From Streptosporangiales bacterium (lineage in GTDB: Bacteria > Actinomycetota > Actinomycetes > Streptosporangiales > WHSR01): 50,079 bases of DNA. Below the pieces are notes generated by a model. The model searched no databases and had not been told where the DNA came from. It worked only from the letters and a program-made list of their open reading frames with translations. The DNA lies in assembly GCA_009379995.1 (NCBI GenBank), contig WHSR01000030.1, positions 1 through 50,079 of the forward strand, given 5' to 3'. Positions 1 to 7,558 of this stretch are shown in pieces (the first letter of the stretch is position 1; every line of letters starts with the position of its first letter). The position numbers were made by a program, and so were the translations under genes.

Positions 1-119
1 AGCTCAGCCCAGCGAGCCACTGACCAAAGCGAACCCCAACCCCTAGATACACGCCGTCACAACAGCCAACGGCACGTTCCCGCACGTCAACCCGCGAACT
101 CGCGGACTATCCCACTACA

Positions 120-914
120 TCAGCTGCGGAACCCCGGGAACTCGATCATGTCCCACGTCTGTTCCTGTCGGCGGTCGTCGGGCCGCCAGGTCGTCAGCTC
201 CACGAGCCCCGGCTCTATGACCTCCAGTCCGTCGAAGCAGGGTCGCACCTCGTCCACCGTCCGCAGGCGTCCCCAATTGCCCTGGGTGGCCCCGAGCATG
301 AGGTCGGTCAGCTTTCGGCGCATGTCCGGGTCGTCGCTCACCAGGTGGGCGAGCGCCAGGTAACTGCCGGGGGCGACGCGGTCCATCACCCGATGCACCA
401 GGCCGATCGGGTCGTCACGGTCGGGAATGCAGTGCAGTACCGAATTGAACAACACGGCGACCGGCTCGCTGAAATCGATCAAACGTTTGGTGTCGGGGTG
501 GTTCAGGATGATATCCGTGTCCCGCATGTCCGCCAGGATGAAGGCGGTGCTGTCGTCGTCGGCGAGCAGCCTCTGCCCGTGAACGGCGCAGATGGAGTCG
601 TTGTCGTTGTAGATGACGCGTGCGTCGGGATGAACCCGCTGCGCAATCTGGTGGACGTTGTTCTGAGTCGGCAGACCCGACCCGTGATCAATGAACTGCC
701 GGATACCACAGTCCGAGGCGAGGAACTGGGTGATGCGCTCCAGGAACCGCCGGTTGTTGAGCGCCAGGCCGCGTGTCCCGGGCAGCAGCTCGTCGATCTG
801 GGCGGCAAGTATGCGGTCCGCCTCGTAATTGTCGGTACCTCCGAGGTAGTAGTCGTAAACGCGGGCCACGGTGGGCACCGTAGGGTCGATCTGGAGGTTC
901 TCTTCCGGTTGCAC
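120..914 (-). CDS. SAM-dependent methyltransferase, DUF574 family
   Basis: A 264-residue protein of the actinobacterial DUF574 (PF04672) methyltransferase-like family. The N-terminal ARVYDYYLGG signature (about 17-26) is followed by a SAM-binding loop HGSGLP (77-82) and an acidic strand-end YNDND (102-106). The usual motif is DIGSGLP, so His replaces Ile here. The GTG start is supported by an AGAGGAG ribosome site 5 nt upstream. It is the last gene of a minus-strand set after an XRE regulator and a DUF397 protein, a common actinomycete arrangement. Substrate is unknown. A paralogue lies at 6683-7483. Family assignment is secure; the biological role is not. Confidence 0.9.
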   Translation of the reverse strand: MQPEENLQIDPTVPTVARVYDYYLGGTDNYEADRILAAQIDELLPGTRGLALNNRRFLERITQFLASDCGIRQFIDHGSGLPTQNNVHQIAQRVHPDARVIYNDNDSICAVHGQRLLADDDSTAFILADMRDTDIILNHPDTKRLIDFSEPVAVLFNSVLHCIPDRDDPIGLVHRVMDRVAPGSYLALAHLVSDDPDMRRKLTDLMLGATQGNWGRLRTVDEVRPCFDGLEVIEPGLVELTTWRPDDRRQEQTWDMIEFPGFRS

Positions 915-951
915 CTCGACTCCTCTGTTCTTCTTGTGCAGGCATGGGCCC

Positions 952-1155
952 CTACCCGCGGTCGAACAGCCCGCCCTTCACCTCGGCGACGAACACAGCC
1001 CACTCGTCGCGGGTGAAGACCAGCGCCGGTCCTTTGCGGTTCTTTGAGTCACGTACCGCAACGCTGTCCGTCAGATTGCCGGCAACCTCGACGCAATTTT
1101 GTTGACCGCTGCGGCTGCTCTTCCGCCACGTGGCCTGAGAAAGATCTGCAGTCAT
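952..1155 (-). CDS. DUF397 domain-containing protein
   Basis: A 67-residue protein containing the DUF397 pattern: WRKSSRS near the N-terminus, then NCVEVA, then VAVRDSK and a C-terminal FTRDEWAVFV stretch. The ATG is preceded by GGGGAGAG at a suitable distance; a longer in-frame opening upstream is antisense to the neighbour and is not credible. DUF397 proteins usually sit directly downstream of an XRE/DUF5753 regulator, as here, and in known pairs act as its partner or antagonist (BldB/WhiJ-like systems). Function here is inferred from that context. Confidence 0.9.
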   Translation of the reverse strand: MTADLSQATWRKSSRSGQQNCVEVAGNLTDSVAVRDSKNRKGPALVFTRDEWAVFVAEVKGGLFDRG

Positions 1156-1201
1156 CGTTCCACGCTCTCCCCTCGTCGCTATCCCCCTCGCTGCTGGTCG
1201 C

Positions 1202-2059
1202 TTACCGCAATGAATAGGTTTTAAGAAAGGCACGCGAGTCGGCCGGCGACAGCGCCTTGGCCAGGACCGCGTTCCAGATCTCCTCATACGTCCGAAGATC
1301 CTCTGGCTTTTCCAAGAAGAGTGCGCCCATGGCGTTCTCCACGTTGACCACGCCGTGGTCACCGGGATCGAGGAAGGTCAGCATGGTGAACGGCCCCACC
1401 ATGCCCGGATGTTCGCCGGCGGTCTGCGGGAGCACCTGGACGACGACGTTCGCCCGGTCGCGCTCCTGCATGAGGTATTCGAGCTGGCCCCGTATGACCT
1501 TGGCTCCGCCGACCCGCCGGGCCAGGACGCCTTCGTTCAGCACGACGTGGATCTGCGGCGGAGGCGGGTTGTCGCGGTCGAGAATCTCCTGACGCTCCAA
1601 CCGGACCTCCACGCGGCGGTCGATCTCTTCCGTCGTGTCGGTCGGCCGAAAGGCCCGGATGACAGCACGGGCGTAGTCCGGCGTCTGGAGCAGACCCGGC
1701 ACGAGCTCCGGCTCGTAGGTCCGGATGGTCGCCGCCTCCTCCTCCAAGACGATCAAGTTCGCGTACTCGTTGGGGACGACGCGGCTGCCGTACACCTGCC
1801 ACCAGCCGCGTTCGTTGCCGCGCCGCGCCAGCTCGAGCAGCTCGTTCTGATGCGCGCGGTCCTTGACCCCGTAGAGATCAAGCAACTTCCGCAGGTCCGT
1901 GGCGGAGATGCCGAGCTGGCGGGTCTCGATCCGGGAGAGTCTTGACTCCTGCCAGTTCAGGTTGTCGGCCACGTCGGCGATCGACAGGCTCGACTGATCG
2001 CGCAGTCGCCGCAGTTCAGCGGCGAGGCGACGTCGCCGCATGCTCGGCGATACGGGCAC
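1202..2059 (-). CDS. XRE-family regulator with DUF5753 domain
   Basis: A 285-residue regulator. The N-terminus (about 8-65) is a helix-turn-helix with the typical RRRRLAAELRRLRD lead and SRIE recognition region. The remainder is the DUF5753 ligand/partner domain, including the LVPGLLQTPDYARA motif and the GPFTMLTF stretch. I chose GTG at 2059 because AGGGAGGAGA lies about 10 nt upstream and a TATAAT box at 2138-2143 lies inside the longer open frame, which excludes the more distal ATG. It is transcribed with DUF397 and the methyltransferase. WhiJ-like developmental or metabolic regulation is plausible from family knowledge; no target is visible. Confidence 0.88.
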   Translation of the reverse strand: MPVSPSMRRRRLAAELRRLRDQSSLSIADVADNLNWQESRLSRIETRQLGISATDLRKLLDLYGVKDRAHQNELLELARRGNERGWWQVYGSRVVPNEYANLIVLEEEAATIRTYEPELVPGLLQTPDYARAVIRAFRPTDTTEEIDRRVEVRLERQEILDRDNPPPPQIHVVLNEGVLARRVGGAKVIRGQLEYLMQERDRANVVVQVLPQTAGEHPGMVGPFTMLTFLDPGDHGVVNVENAMGALFLEKPEDLRTYEEIWNAVLAKALSPADSRAFLKTYSLR

Positions 2060-2085
2060 GTGGCTGTCTCTCCTCCCTTTTCGGC

Positions 2086-2143
2086 GGTGCAACCTTCCCG
2101 CGCGAACATATTGCACCCGAAGGGAATTTGCACCATCATTATA
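2086..2143 (-). promoter_or_regulatory. XRE-gene promoter with GGTGCAA repeats
   Basis: On the minus strand there is a perfect TATAAT at 2138-2143; no convincing -35 was seen. Downstream, in the expected leader, the 7-mer GGTGCAA/TTGCACC occurs three times (2086-2092 in one orientation, 2111-2117 and 2128-2134 in the other). The repeats look like an operator set, possibly for autoregulation. The spacing to the GTG start is about 70 nt. The region between this and 2309 holds no gene. Confidence 0.4.
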
Positions 2144-2309
2144 CACACCAGGTGACCGACCCGCAGTCTACGAGTGACCTGGATCGTGTATCGCCAGGTC
2201 GGGGGGATTCGACTGACCGGAGGTGAAAGGTCGTGCACAAAGGGGGGAAAGCATGGTCCGTTGTCTGTCAACGGCCTGATGCGCCTCGGGTGTCCCCGGG
2301 GCGTGCGCG

Positions 2310-2750
2310 GTGAACGGAACGGCGACGGCTCCCGTCCGGATGCAGGCGGTGCGCCGCACGTTCCGGGGCGAGCCCAGCCAGGTCCGGTTGGTCCGGGACT
2401 TCGTCCGGCGCCACCTGGGAGAACGGCATGACTGCCCCGAGGCGACCCTCGAGGACGTCCTGTTGTGCGTTACGGAGACCGCCACGAATGCCATCCGGCA
2501 TACGTCGTCGGGCTCGGGGGGTCAGTTCACCGTCGTCCTCTGCCTCAACGGTTCGGCTGCGCGGGTCGAGGTGATCGACGGCGGGCCCGCCGAGACGCCG
2601 GGCGGAGGTGATGACAACCCCCGCGAGGAGGACGATTTTTGCCTCCCCGGGGGCCTAGGACTGCCCCCTCTCCTCATATCCCATTCGGATCGGATGGGAT
2701 ATGAGGAGAGGGGGCAGCACGGCGTCGCCTGGTTCGAACGCATGTGGTGA
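2310..2750 (+). CDS. ATP-binding protein, anti-sigma factor-like (HATPase_c_2)
   Basis: A 146-residue GHKL ATPase of the RsbW/SpoIIAB-like type common in actinomycetes. The N box ETATNAIRHT (about 56-65), a G1-like VIDGGP (88-93) and a Gly-rich GGLGLP (114-119) preceding the C-terminal helix are visible. Such proteins act as serine kinases or anti-sigma factors controlling stress or developmental sigma factors; no partner gene is adjacent. The GTG start is preceded only by a weak GGGG ribosome site. Bases 2661-2717, inside the C-terminal coding part, form a perfect inverted repeat while still encoding a plausible family C-terminus. Confidence 0.82.
   Translation: MNGTATAPVRMQAVRRTFRGEPSQVRLVRDFVRRHLGERHDCPEATLEDVLLCVTETATNAIRHTSSGSGGQFTVVLCLNGSAARVEVIDGGPAETPGGGDDNPREEDDFCLPGGLGLPPLLISHSDRMGYEERGQHGVAWFERMW
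2661..2717. repeat. Perfect 24-bp inverted repeat, 9-nt loop, inside a gene
   Basis: Arms 2661-2684 and 2694-2717 are exact reverse complements; the loop is tcggatcgg. The left arm begins ctgccccctctcctc. It lies wholly inside the ATP-binding protein gene and encodes about residues 118-136. It would form a very stable hairpin in the mRNA about 30 nt before the stop codon. Confidence 0.95.
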
Positions 2751-2790
2751 GTCGGCCCGTGGCCCGCGGGACGGCCACCCACTAACGCGG

Positions 2791-3090
2791 TCAGCGGCTC
2801 TTCCTGTAGACCTGGATCTCGGAGGCGGCGAGGCCGTCGAAGCCGTAGTCGGCCTCTAGCCTGAGGTAGCGGGCCCGCTGCCGATCCAGCGGCACCAGCT
2901 GTCGCTTGCGGTCGCGTTCGAAGGTGCCGTGGCCGGCGCGGTAGAACCGGGCGCCGTCCGTGCTGACGTACCAGGGTGCACCTGTCGATCCCGCCGAGGT
3001 ATCGCGGCTCGTCGTAGGCGCGGCCGACCATCTGTGGTACGTACGAGACCCCTGTCACCCGCCGGCCGCGTGACGCGCCTCGGCCGCGGC
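2791..3090 (-). pseudogene. Remnant of an F5/8 type C (discoidin/CBM32) domain protein
   Basis: Reading the minus strand, one frame gives VTGVSYVPQM near 3050. After a one-frame shift around 2975-2985, the next gives WYVSTDGARFY, then RARYLRLEADYGFDGL and ASEIQVYRKSR before a stop at 2791. This order (V-Y-VP, then Y-VSTDG, then RYLRL, then SE-IQVY) is the C-terminal half of a discoidin-like carbohydrate-binding domain. No start or catalytic domain can be found upstream, so I call it a frameshifted C-terminal remnant of a secreted, probably carbohydrate-active protein. It fills most of the gap between 2751 and 3216. The left and right limits are approximate. Confidence 0.55.
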
Positions 3091-3216
3091 CGGCCCGGGT
3101 ACGGGGCCGCGAGCCGCCCGCGAGAAGGGCGACCGCGGGCGGGACGGCCGCCTCCACGAAGATCCCAACCCGGACACGATCACGGCGACACGATCACCGA
3201 TGTCATCCTGGTGAGG

Positions 3217-3843
3217 ATGAGCGCGCTTTCGCCGACCTTGGATCTTCGCCGGCCGCTGTGGGCGATGCTGGAGGCTGGTGCCGCCTTCCTTCCGCAGGCC
3301 CTGGACGAGAGGTTTCGGCGGCGGCTCCGGCGGGAGACGGAGGCCGGGCCGTTCGAGAGGCTTCCCGAGGAGGTCGGCCCGTATGGCGTGCGCCAGCAGG
3401 CCGAGCTGCTGGCCGTCCGGGGGGACATGGAGACCTATCCCGCCGTCGGTGAGCTGCGGGACGAACTGGTACGCCGGGTACGCGACCACGGCAGGGGCAT
3501 CGAGGGCCTCGACCGCTGGCATCCCAACGACGTGGCGGTGCAGCGTTACCCGGCCGGCTCCCTCGGAATCTCGCCGCACCGCGACGGGAAGCGACACAGC
3601 TACCTCGTCGCTGTGTTCACCACGGGCGGTTCGGCGCCGTTCGCGCTGTGCAGGGACCGCGGCGGAGAGGTCGTCGAGGAGTGGCCGACGGTTCCGGGGA
3701 GCCTCGTGTTGCTGCGTGGTCCGGGGCTCGCCGGCGTCGAGGACGGTCGACCGTTCCACACGGTGGGAGGTCCACGCGAGGGGACACGGGTGTCCGTGAC
3801 CTTCCGCATGGACTCCGGACGAGTGCGGTCGGGCCGCTCATAG
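3217..3843 (+). CDS. 2OG-Fe(II) oxygenase family protein
   Basis: A 208-residue predicted iron/2-oxoglutarate dioxygenase. The metal triad is visible as HRD (H121, D123) and H181 in PFHTVGG, with R191 positioned to bind the 2-oxoglutarate carboxylate (TRVSVTFR). The preceding NDVAVQRYPAGSLGISPH stretch is typical of the double-stranded beta-helix in small actinobacterial homologues. The open frame extends to 2929, but the added part is antisense to the F5/8 remnant, so ATG 3217 was chosen; no strong ribosome site marks it. The stop overlaps the convergent next gene by 6 bp. The substrate cannot be told from sequence. Confidence 0.78.
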   Translation: MSALSPTLDLRRPLWAMLEAGAAFLPQALDERFRRRLRRETEAGPFERLPEEVGPYGVRQQAELLAVRGDMETYPAVGELRDELVRRVRDHGRGIEGLDRWHPNDVAVQRYPAGSLGISPHRDGKRHSYLVAVFTTGGSAPFALCRDRGGEVVEEWPTVPGSLVLLRGPGLAGVEDGRPFHTVGGPREGTRVSVTFRMDSGRVRSGRS

Positions 3844-4446
3844 TGGGGCGCCGGACAGCCAGGCCGCGCCGCGCTCGTACACCGCCTCGACCTCGGGGCC
3901 GGTGAGCCCGGGCATGTCCCGCTTGACCTCGAATCCGAGCCCGTGCTGCAGGTACGCCAGGTGCCGGTACCCGGCCGGGAACCCCTCCAGCACCGCTGGG
4001 TCCAGGCGCAACTGCGCGGCCGGATCCACCGGGTCGAGCCGGTCCTTCTCGTAGATCGGTTGCCGCAGCACGATCGCCCAGCGGTCCTCGCGTCGCTCGA
4101 AGAAGTCGTAGAACCGCCCGGTGCACACCACGTCGCATTCCACCTCGTGCACCGGCGCGCGCTGGGAGATCGTCATCTTGGTCTGGGCGACCGCCCGCGT
4201 GCCGGCCACGTCGACCGACGATCCGCCGAGGAAGTGCAGGATCCGCACGCCGCGCTCGAAGCCTTCCCGGCTCACCCGGATGAACTCCGCCGCCGGGCCC
4301 TGGAACCAGGTGGCCATCATCCATCCCTCGGGATGCCACACCGTCGCGAACCGCTCCCAGTCACCGGCGTCCCGCCACACCACCCAGTTCTCCACCACCT
4401 CACGGATCGCCAGCCGGTCCAGAAACTCCGTCGCCACGGCCCTCAT
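3838..4446 (-). CDS. NTF2-like / SnoaL-fold protein
   Basis: A 202-residue protein that looks like a polyketide-cyclase/NTF2-like alpha+beta barrel. It has an N-terminal helix (LDRLAIREVVENWVVWRDAGDWE), then the WHPEGWMMATWFQGPAAEF strand-loop and a curved sheet segment with GRFYDFFERREDRWAIV. These folds serve as hydrolases, isomerases or binding proteins; family similarity does not specify which. GGGAGG precedes the ATG. It lies downstream of a TetR gene on the same strand with a 55-nt spacer that carries three 13-bp repeats, so co-transcription with the regulator is likely. Confidence 0.72.
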   Translation of the reverse strand: MRAVATEFLDRLAIREVVENWVVWRDAGDWERFATVWHPEGWMMATWFQGPAAEFIRVSREGFERGVRILHFLGGSSVDVAGTRAVAQTKMTISQRAPVHEVECDVVCTGRFYDFFERREDRWAIVLRQPIYEKDRLDPVDPAAQLRLDPAVLEGFPAGYRHLAYLQHGLGFEVKRDMPGLTGPEVEAVYERGAAWLSGAPL

Positions 4447-4458
4447 GCGTCCTCCCTG

Positions 4459-4497
4459 CGGGTCAGTCTTGTGGGTCAGTCTTTCGGATCAGCCTTG
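4459..4497. repeat. Three tandem imperfect 13-bp repeats
   Basis: Units cgggtcagtcttg, tgggtcagtcttt and cggatcagccttg lie head to tail between the tetR stop and the ribosome site of the NTF2-like gene. The first two differ at two positions. They could be a slippage product or a regulatory leader element; nothing further is visible. Confidence 0.75.
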
Positions 4498-4501
4498 CCG
4501 T

Positions 4502-5095
4502 TCACTGTGCCGGTCCGAGCAGTCGCTCGAGTAGCTCTTCCACCGCGGCCTGGCCCTCACGGCCGGCCGAGTCGGGATCCTCCGCCCGGGCGATGACGAA
4601 CGCGATCTCGTTGAGGGCGGCGAGCAACATGTGGGCGAACGGGTCGACGAGCTCGGTGCGCAGGCGCCCGGCCTTGGCAGCGGCCCGAAGAGCGATCTTC
4701 AGCATGCCCAGGGTGTCTCGCTCGTCCCTTTCCCGCCAGCGCTGCCAGCCCAGGACCGACGGCGCGTCTATCAGAAGGACGCGCTGCACCACCGGATCGG
4801 TGGCGAGCCGGATCCATGCGAGACAGCCCGCGCGCAGGGCCGCGACGGCGTCGTCGGTATCCCCGGTCACGGCCGCCAAGTCCTCTTTGATCTTGACCCC
4901 GACCGCGTCCAATACGGCTTCGAACAGCGCCTCCTTCCCGGCGAAGTGGTGGTAGAGCGCACCGCGGCTCACATCGGACTCATGCAGAACCGCCTCGATC
5001 GAGGTGTCCTCGTAGCCGCGGTCCGCGAACAGCCGGGTGGCGGTCGCCACCAGCTGCTCGCGTGTCACCCGTCCCTGCTCGACCTTTCTGTTCAT
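4502..5095 (-). CDS. TetR-family transcriptional regulator
   Basis: A 197-residue TetR repressor. The N-terminal HTH is clear: ATRLFADRGYEDTSIEAV, then SRGALYHHFAGKEALFEAV (about 18-62). The C-terminal domain is typical of AcrR-like ligand-binding domains. It is divergent from the alpha/beta hydrolase gene at 5197, and the 100-nt gap holds two dyads (5121-5137, 5143-5159) with ACCGAC/TCGGT half-sites, expected for a TetR operator. It probably controls itself, the NTF2-like gene downstream and the divergent hydrolase/redoxin pair. The ligand is unknown. Confidence 0.9.
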   Translation of the reverse strand: MNRKVEQGRVTREQLVATATRLFADRGYEDTSIEAVLHESDVSRGALYHHFAGKEALFEAVLDAVGVKIKEDLAAVTGDTDDAVAALRAGCLAWIRLATDPVVQRVLLIDAPSVLGWQRWRERDERDTLGMLKIALRAAAKAGRLRTELVDPFAHMLLAALNEIAFVIARAEDPDSAGREGQAAVEELLERLLGPAQ

Positions 5096-5115
5096 GTCCT
5101 ATTCATACCGGGGGA

Positions 5116-5159
5116 TTGACATACCGACGGTTGGTCTAGAAGGTACCGACTATCGGTAC
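5116..5159. promoter_or_regulatory. Divergent tetR/hydrolase promoter with two operator dyads
   Basis: TTGACA at 5116-5121 is a perfect plus-strand -35 element, though no good -10 was found at 17 nt. It overlaps the first dyad, ataccgac-g-gttggtct (6 of 8 paired). The second dyad is gtaccga-cta-tcggtac (7 of 7 paired). Both carry the half-site ACCGA, so two TetR dimers could bind between the two genes. Confidence 0.5.
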
Positions 5160-5196
5160 GTAACCACGATCGCCCACCGGGCCATGAAGAAGCAAC

Positions 5197-6054
5197 GTGA
5201 ACCTCGAGGAATTCGACGCACACCGCTACACCGCGACTACCAGGTCTGGAGACATCGGCTACCTCGACGTCGGGACGGGTCGAGTCGCCCTGTTCGTGCA
5301 CGGCGTCGGCACCAACGGCTACCTGTGGCGCAACGTCGTCGAACCGCTCAGCGCCGAGCGGCGCTGCGTCGCGGTGGACCTTCCGCTGCATGGCCGGTCG
5401 CCGGCCCGACCGGACCAGGACCTCTCGCTTCCCGCCCTGGCCGAGGCGATCGAGGACCTCTGCGACGCGGTGGGGCTGACCGATGTCGACCTGGTCGCCA
5501 ACGACACGGGCGGCGCCGTCGCACAGGTCTTCGCCGTACGCCATCCGGAACGGCTTCGCACCATGACCCTCACCAACTGCGACACCCACGACAACCTCCC
5601 GCCGGAGGGTTTCAAGCCAACAGTCGAGCTGGCCGAACGCGGCGAGCTCGCCCCGCTCGTCCTGAAGGCGAAGGACAACCTCGAGCTGGTGCGGGCGAAC
5701 CTCGGCCCCGGCTACGAGCATCCCGAAAAGATCAGCGAGGAGACCCTTTCCGCCTACTTCGCGCCGATCAGCGGCACACCGGAGAACGCCCGCGAGTTCG
5801 AGCGATTCCTCAGCTCGCTGCGGGCGGCCGACCTCGTCGCCATCGAGCCCGACCTGCGGAAGCTCCACGTGCCCACCCTCGTCGTCTGGGGGACCGGCGA
5901 CACCTTCTTCGACGTGAGTTGGGCGTACTGGCTGCGCGACACGTTCCCCGGTGTCACCGAGGTCGTCGAGATCGAGGGCGCGAAGCTGTTCTTCCCCGAC
6001 GAACGTGCTGCCGACCTCGTCCCGCATCTCCGCCGCCACTGGGCCGCGCACTGA
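5197..6054 (+). CDS. Alpha/beta hydrolase, haloalkane-dehalogenase-like with Asp nucleophile
   Basis: A 285-residue alpha/beta-hydrolase. The oxyanion motif HGVG is at 35-38 and the nucleophile elbow is ANDTGG with Asp103 in place of Ser, as in haloalkane dehalogenases and epoxide hydrolases. The C-terminal segment that should carry the catalytic His reads GAKLFFPDE rather than the usual GHF-type motif, so a canonical triad is not visible. GTG start with a weak GAAGAAG ribosome site. It is the first gene of the TetR-controlled divergent side and is followed 49 nt later by a redoxin. Activity is uncertain; it could be a substrate-specialised or non-hydrolytic member. Confidence 0.82.
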   Translation: MNLEEFDAHRYTATTRSGDIGYLDVGTGRVALFVHGVGTNGYLWRNVVEPLSAERRCVAVDLPLHGRSPARPDQDLSLPALAEAIEDLCDAVGLTDVDLVANDTGGAVAQVFAVRHPERLRTMTLTNCDTHDNLPPEGFKPTVELAERGELAPLVLKAKDNLELVRANLGPGYEHPEKISEETLSAYFAPISGTPENAREFERFLSSLRAADLVAIEPDLRKLHVPTLVVWGTGDTFFDVSWAYWLRDTFPGVTEVVEIEGAKLFFPDERAADLVPHLRRHWAAH

Positions 6055-6103
6055 TTCTCTTTGCTCGATTCTCTTTTCCTCCCGTCCTTGGCAGCATGGA
6101 CGC

Positions 6104-6673
6104 ATGGCACTGACGTCACAGATGGTTCCGCTCGGTACCCCGGCACCGGACTTCGCGCTGCCGTCGGTCGACGACCGCACGGTGCGGCTGTCCGACTTCG
6201 CGGACGCACCGGCTCTTCTGGTCGTCTTCCTGTGCAACCACTGTCCGTACGTGCGTCACGTCGAGGCCGTCCTCGGCAAGATGCTGAGCGAGTACGCCGA
6301 CCAAGGGCTCGCCGCGGTCGGCATCAGCAGCAACGATGTTGACAGCTACCCCGACGATGCGCCGCCCGGGATGGCCGAGCAGCGCCGACGGGCGGGCTTC
6401 ACCTTCCCGTACCTCTACGACGAGACACAGGAGGTCGCGAAGGCGTACCGGGCAGTGTGCACTCCCGACTTCTTCCTCTACGACGGCGAACGCCGGCTTG
6501 CCTACCGCGGCCAGTTCGACGGCTCACGTCCCGGCAACGGCGTGCCGGTGACCGGAGACTCGCTGCGCTCGGCCATCGACGCGGTGCTCGCCGGCCGGTC
6601 CGTACCGGAGCCGCACAGCCCCAGCATGGGCTGCAGCATGAAATGGAAGCCGGGCAACGAACCCGCGGGCTAA
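6104..6673 (+). CDS. Thioredoxin-fold redoxin (AhpC/TSA-like)
   Basis: A 189-residue peroxiredoxin/thioredoxin-like protein. The N-terminal segment PLGTPAPDFALPSVDDRTVRL is the usual redoxin lead, and the redox motif is CNHCPYV (C44, C47), a CxxC pair. The middle matches SNDVDSYPDDAP and the cis-Pro loop is CTPDFFLYD. A C-terminal GCSMKWKPG tail adds another Cys. The longer open frame starting at 5951 overlaps the preceding gene, so ATG 6104 was chosen despite a weak ribosome site. It probably acts in the cytoplasm as a thiol-disulfide or peroxide-reducing enzyme. Confidence 0.86.
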   Translation: MALTSQMVPLGTPAPDFALPSVDDRTVRLSDFADAPALLVVFLCNHCPYVRHVEAVLGKMLSEYADQGLAAVGISSNDVDSYPDDAPPGMAEQRRRAGFTFPYLYDETQEVAKAYRAVCTPDFFLYDGERRLAYRGQFDGSRPGNGVPVTGDSLRSAIDAVLAGRSVPEPHSPSMGCSMKWKPGNEPAG

Positions 6674-6682
6674 CCTAGCCAT

Positions 6683-7483
6683 ATGGAAGACGAGGAGTGG
6701 GCTTCTCCCTGCGACCTGAAGACCCACGTCCCGCACGCGGCGCGGGTGTATGACTACTGGCTCGGCGGCAAGAACAACTTTTCCGCCGACCGCGAGTTAG
6801 CCGAGAAAATTCTGGCTGTTGTGCCGGAGGCACGCCAAAGCGTCCGGGCCAACCGCGCGTTCCTCAAGCGTGCCGTCCGCTTTGTGGCCGAAGCGGGCAT
6901 CCGGCAGTTCCTCGATATCGGCTCCGGTCTGCCGACGGCCGAGAACACCCACGAGGTTGCCCAAGCGGTGGCGCCAGAGGCCCGCGTGGTGTACGTCGAC
7001 AACGACCCCATCGTGCTCGTACACAGTCGTGCGCTGCTCGGCGACAGCGGGTCGGTCACCGTCGTTCAGGCGGACGTCCGGGAACCCGAAGCGATCTTCG
7101 CTGATCCCGAGGTACGGGAGCTCGTCGATGTCGACCGGCCGCTCGGCGTACTGATACTGGGCATGCTGCATTTCGTCGTCGACGAGGAGGACCCGTACGG
7201 GCTCGTCGCCCGCTTCCGCGACCTCGTGGTGCCGGGCAGTTACCTGATCTTGTCCCATCTGACCGGAGACGCCGATCCGGCAAGGGCGAAGGAGTTCGTC
7301 GAGGTAGTGGACCGCTCGCCGGGCGCGGCCAAGGCGAAATTTCGGGGCCGTGACCAGGTCGGGCGATTCTTCGACGGGTTCAGCGTCCTGGAGCCGGGCG
7401 TCGTGCCGGTCGACCGGTGGCGACCCGAGACCCCCGAGGCCATGGAGACCTTCTGGTTGTGGGCGGGCGTCGGCCGCAAGTGA
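6683..7483 (+). CDS. SAM-dependent methyltransferase, DUF574 family (second copy)
   Basis: A 266-residue paralogue of the protein at 120-914, with the same ARVYDYWLGG lead (20-29), a canonical DIGSGLPT SAM loop (78-85) and VYVDNDPI (103-110). It starts 9 nt after the redoxin stop with no Shine-Dalgarno sequence, which suggests translational coupling or a leaderless start. The intact motif I contrasts with the HGSGLP of the first copy. Target unknown. Confidence 0.9.
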   Translation: MEDEEWASPCDLKTHVPHAARVYDYWLGGKNNFSADRELAEKILAVVPEARQSVRANRAFLKRAVRFVAEAGIRQFLDIGSGLPTAENTHEVAQAVAPEARVVYVDNDPIVLVHSRALLGDSGSVTVVQADVREPEAIFADPEVRELVDVDRPLGVLILGMLHFVVDEEDPYGLVARFRDLVVPGSYLILSHLTGDADPARAKEFVEVVDRSPGAAKAKFRGRDQVGRFFDGFSVLEPGVVPVDRWRPETPEAMETFWLWAGVGRK

Positions 7484-7487
7484 ACGG

Positions 7488-7516
7488 TTGACCGGCCGTC
7501 GATGCGCTTCGATGAT
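7488..7516 (+). promoter_or_regulatory. Aldose-epimerase promoter with LacI-type operator
   Basis: TTGACC (7488-7493) and GATGAT (7511-7516) are separated by 17 nt. Between and into the -10 lies tcgatgcgcttcga (7499-7512), which differs at one base from the perfect palindrome at 10055-10068. Repressor bound here would cover the core promoter of the epimerase gene, whose ATG is about 45 nt downstream. Confidence 0.6.
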
Positions 7517-7558
7517 CGGTGTGCTCGGCACGATGCGGAGACCCGAACGGAGGTTGGC

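Noticed and set aside
1..119. Possible gene end or RNA at the left edge
   Set aside because: No frame with family-like sequence and no structured RNA signature could be recognised.
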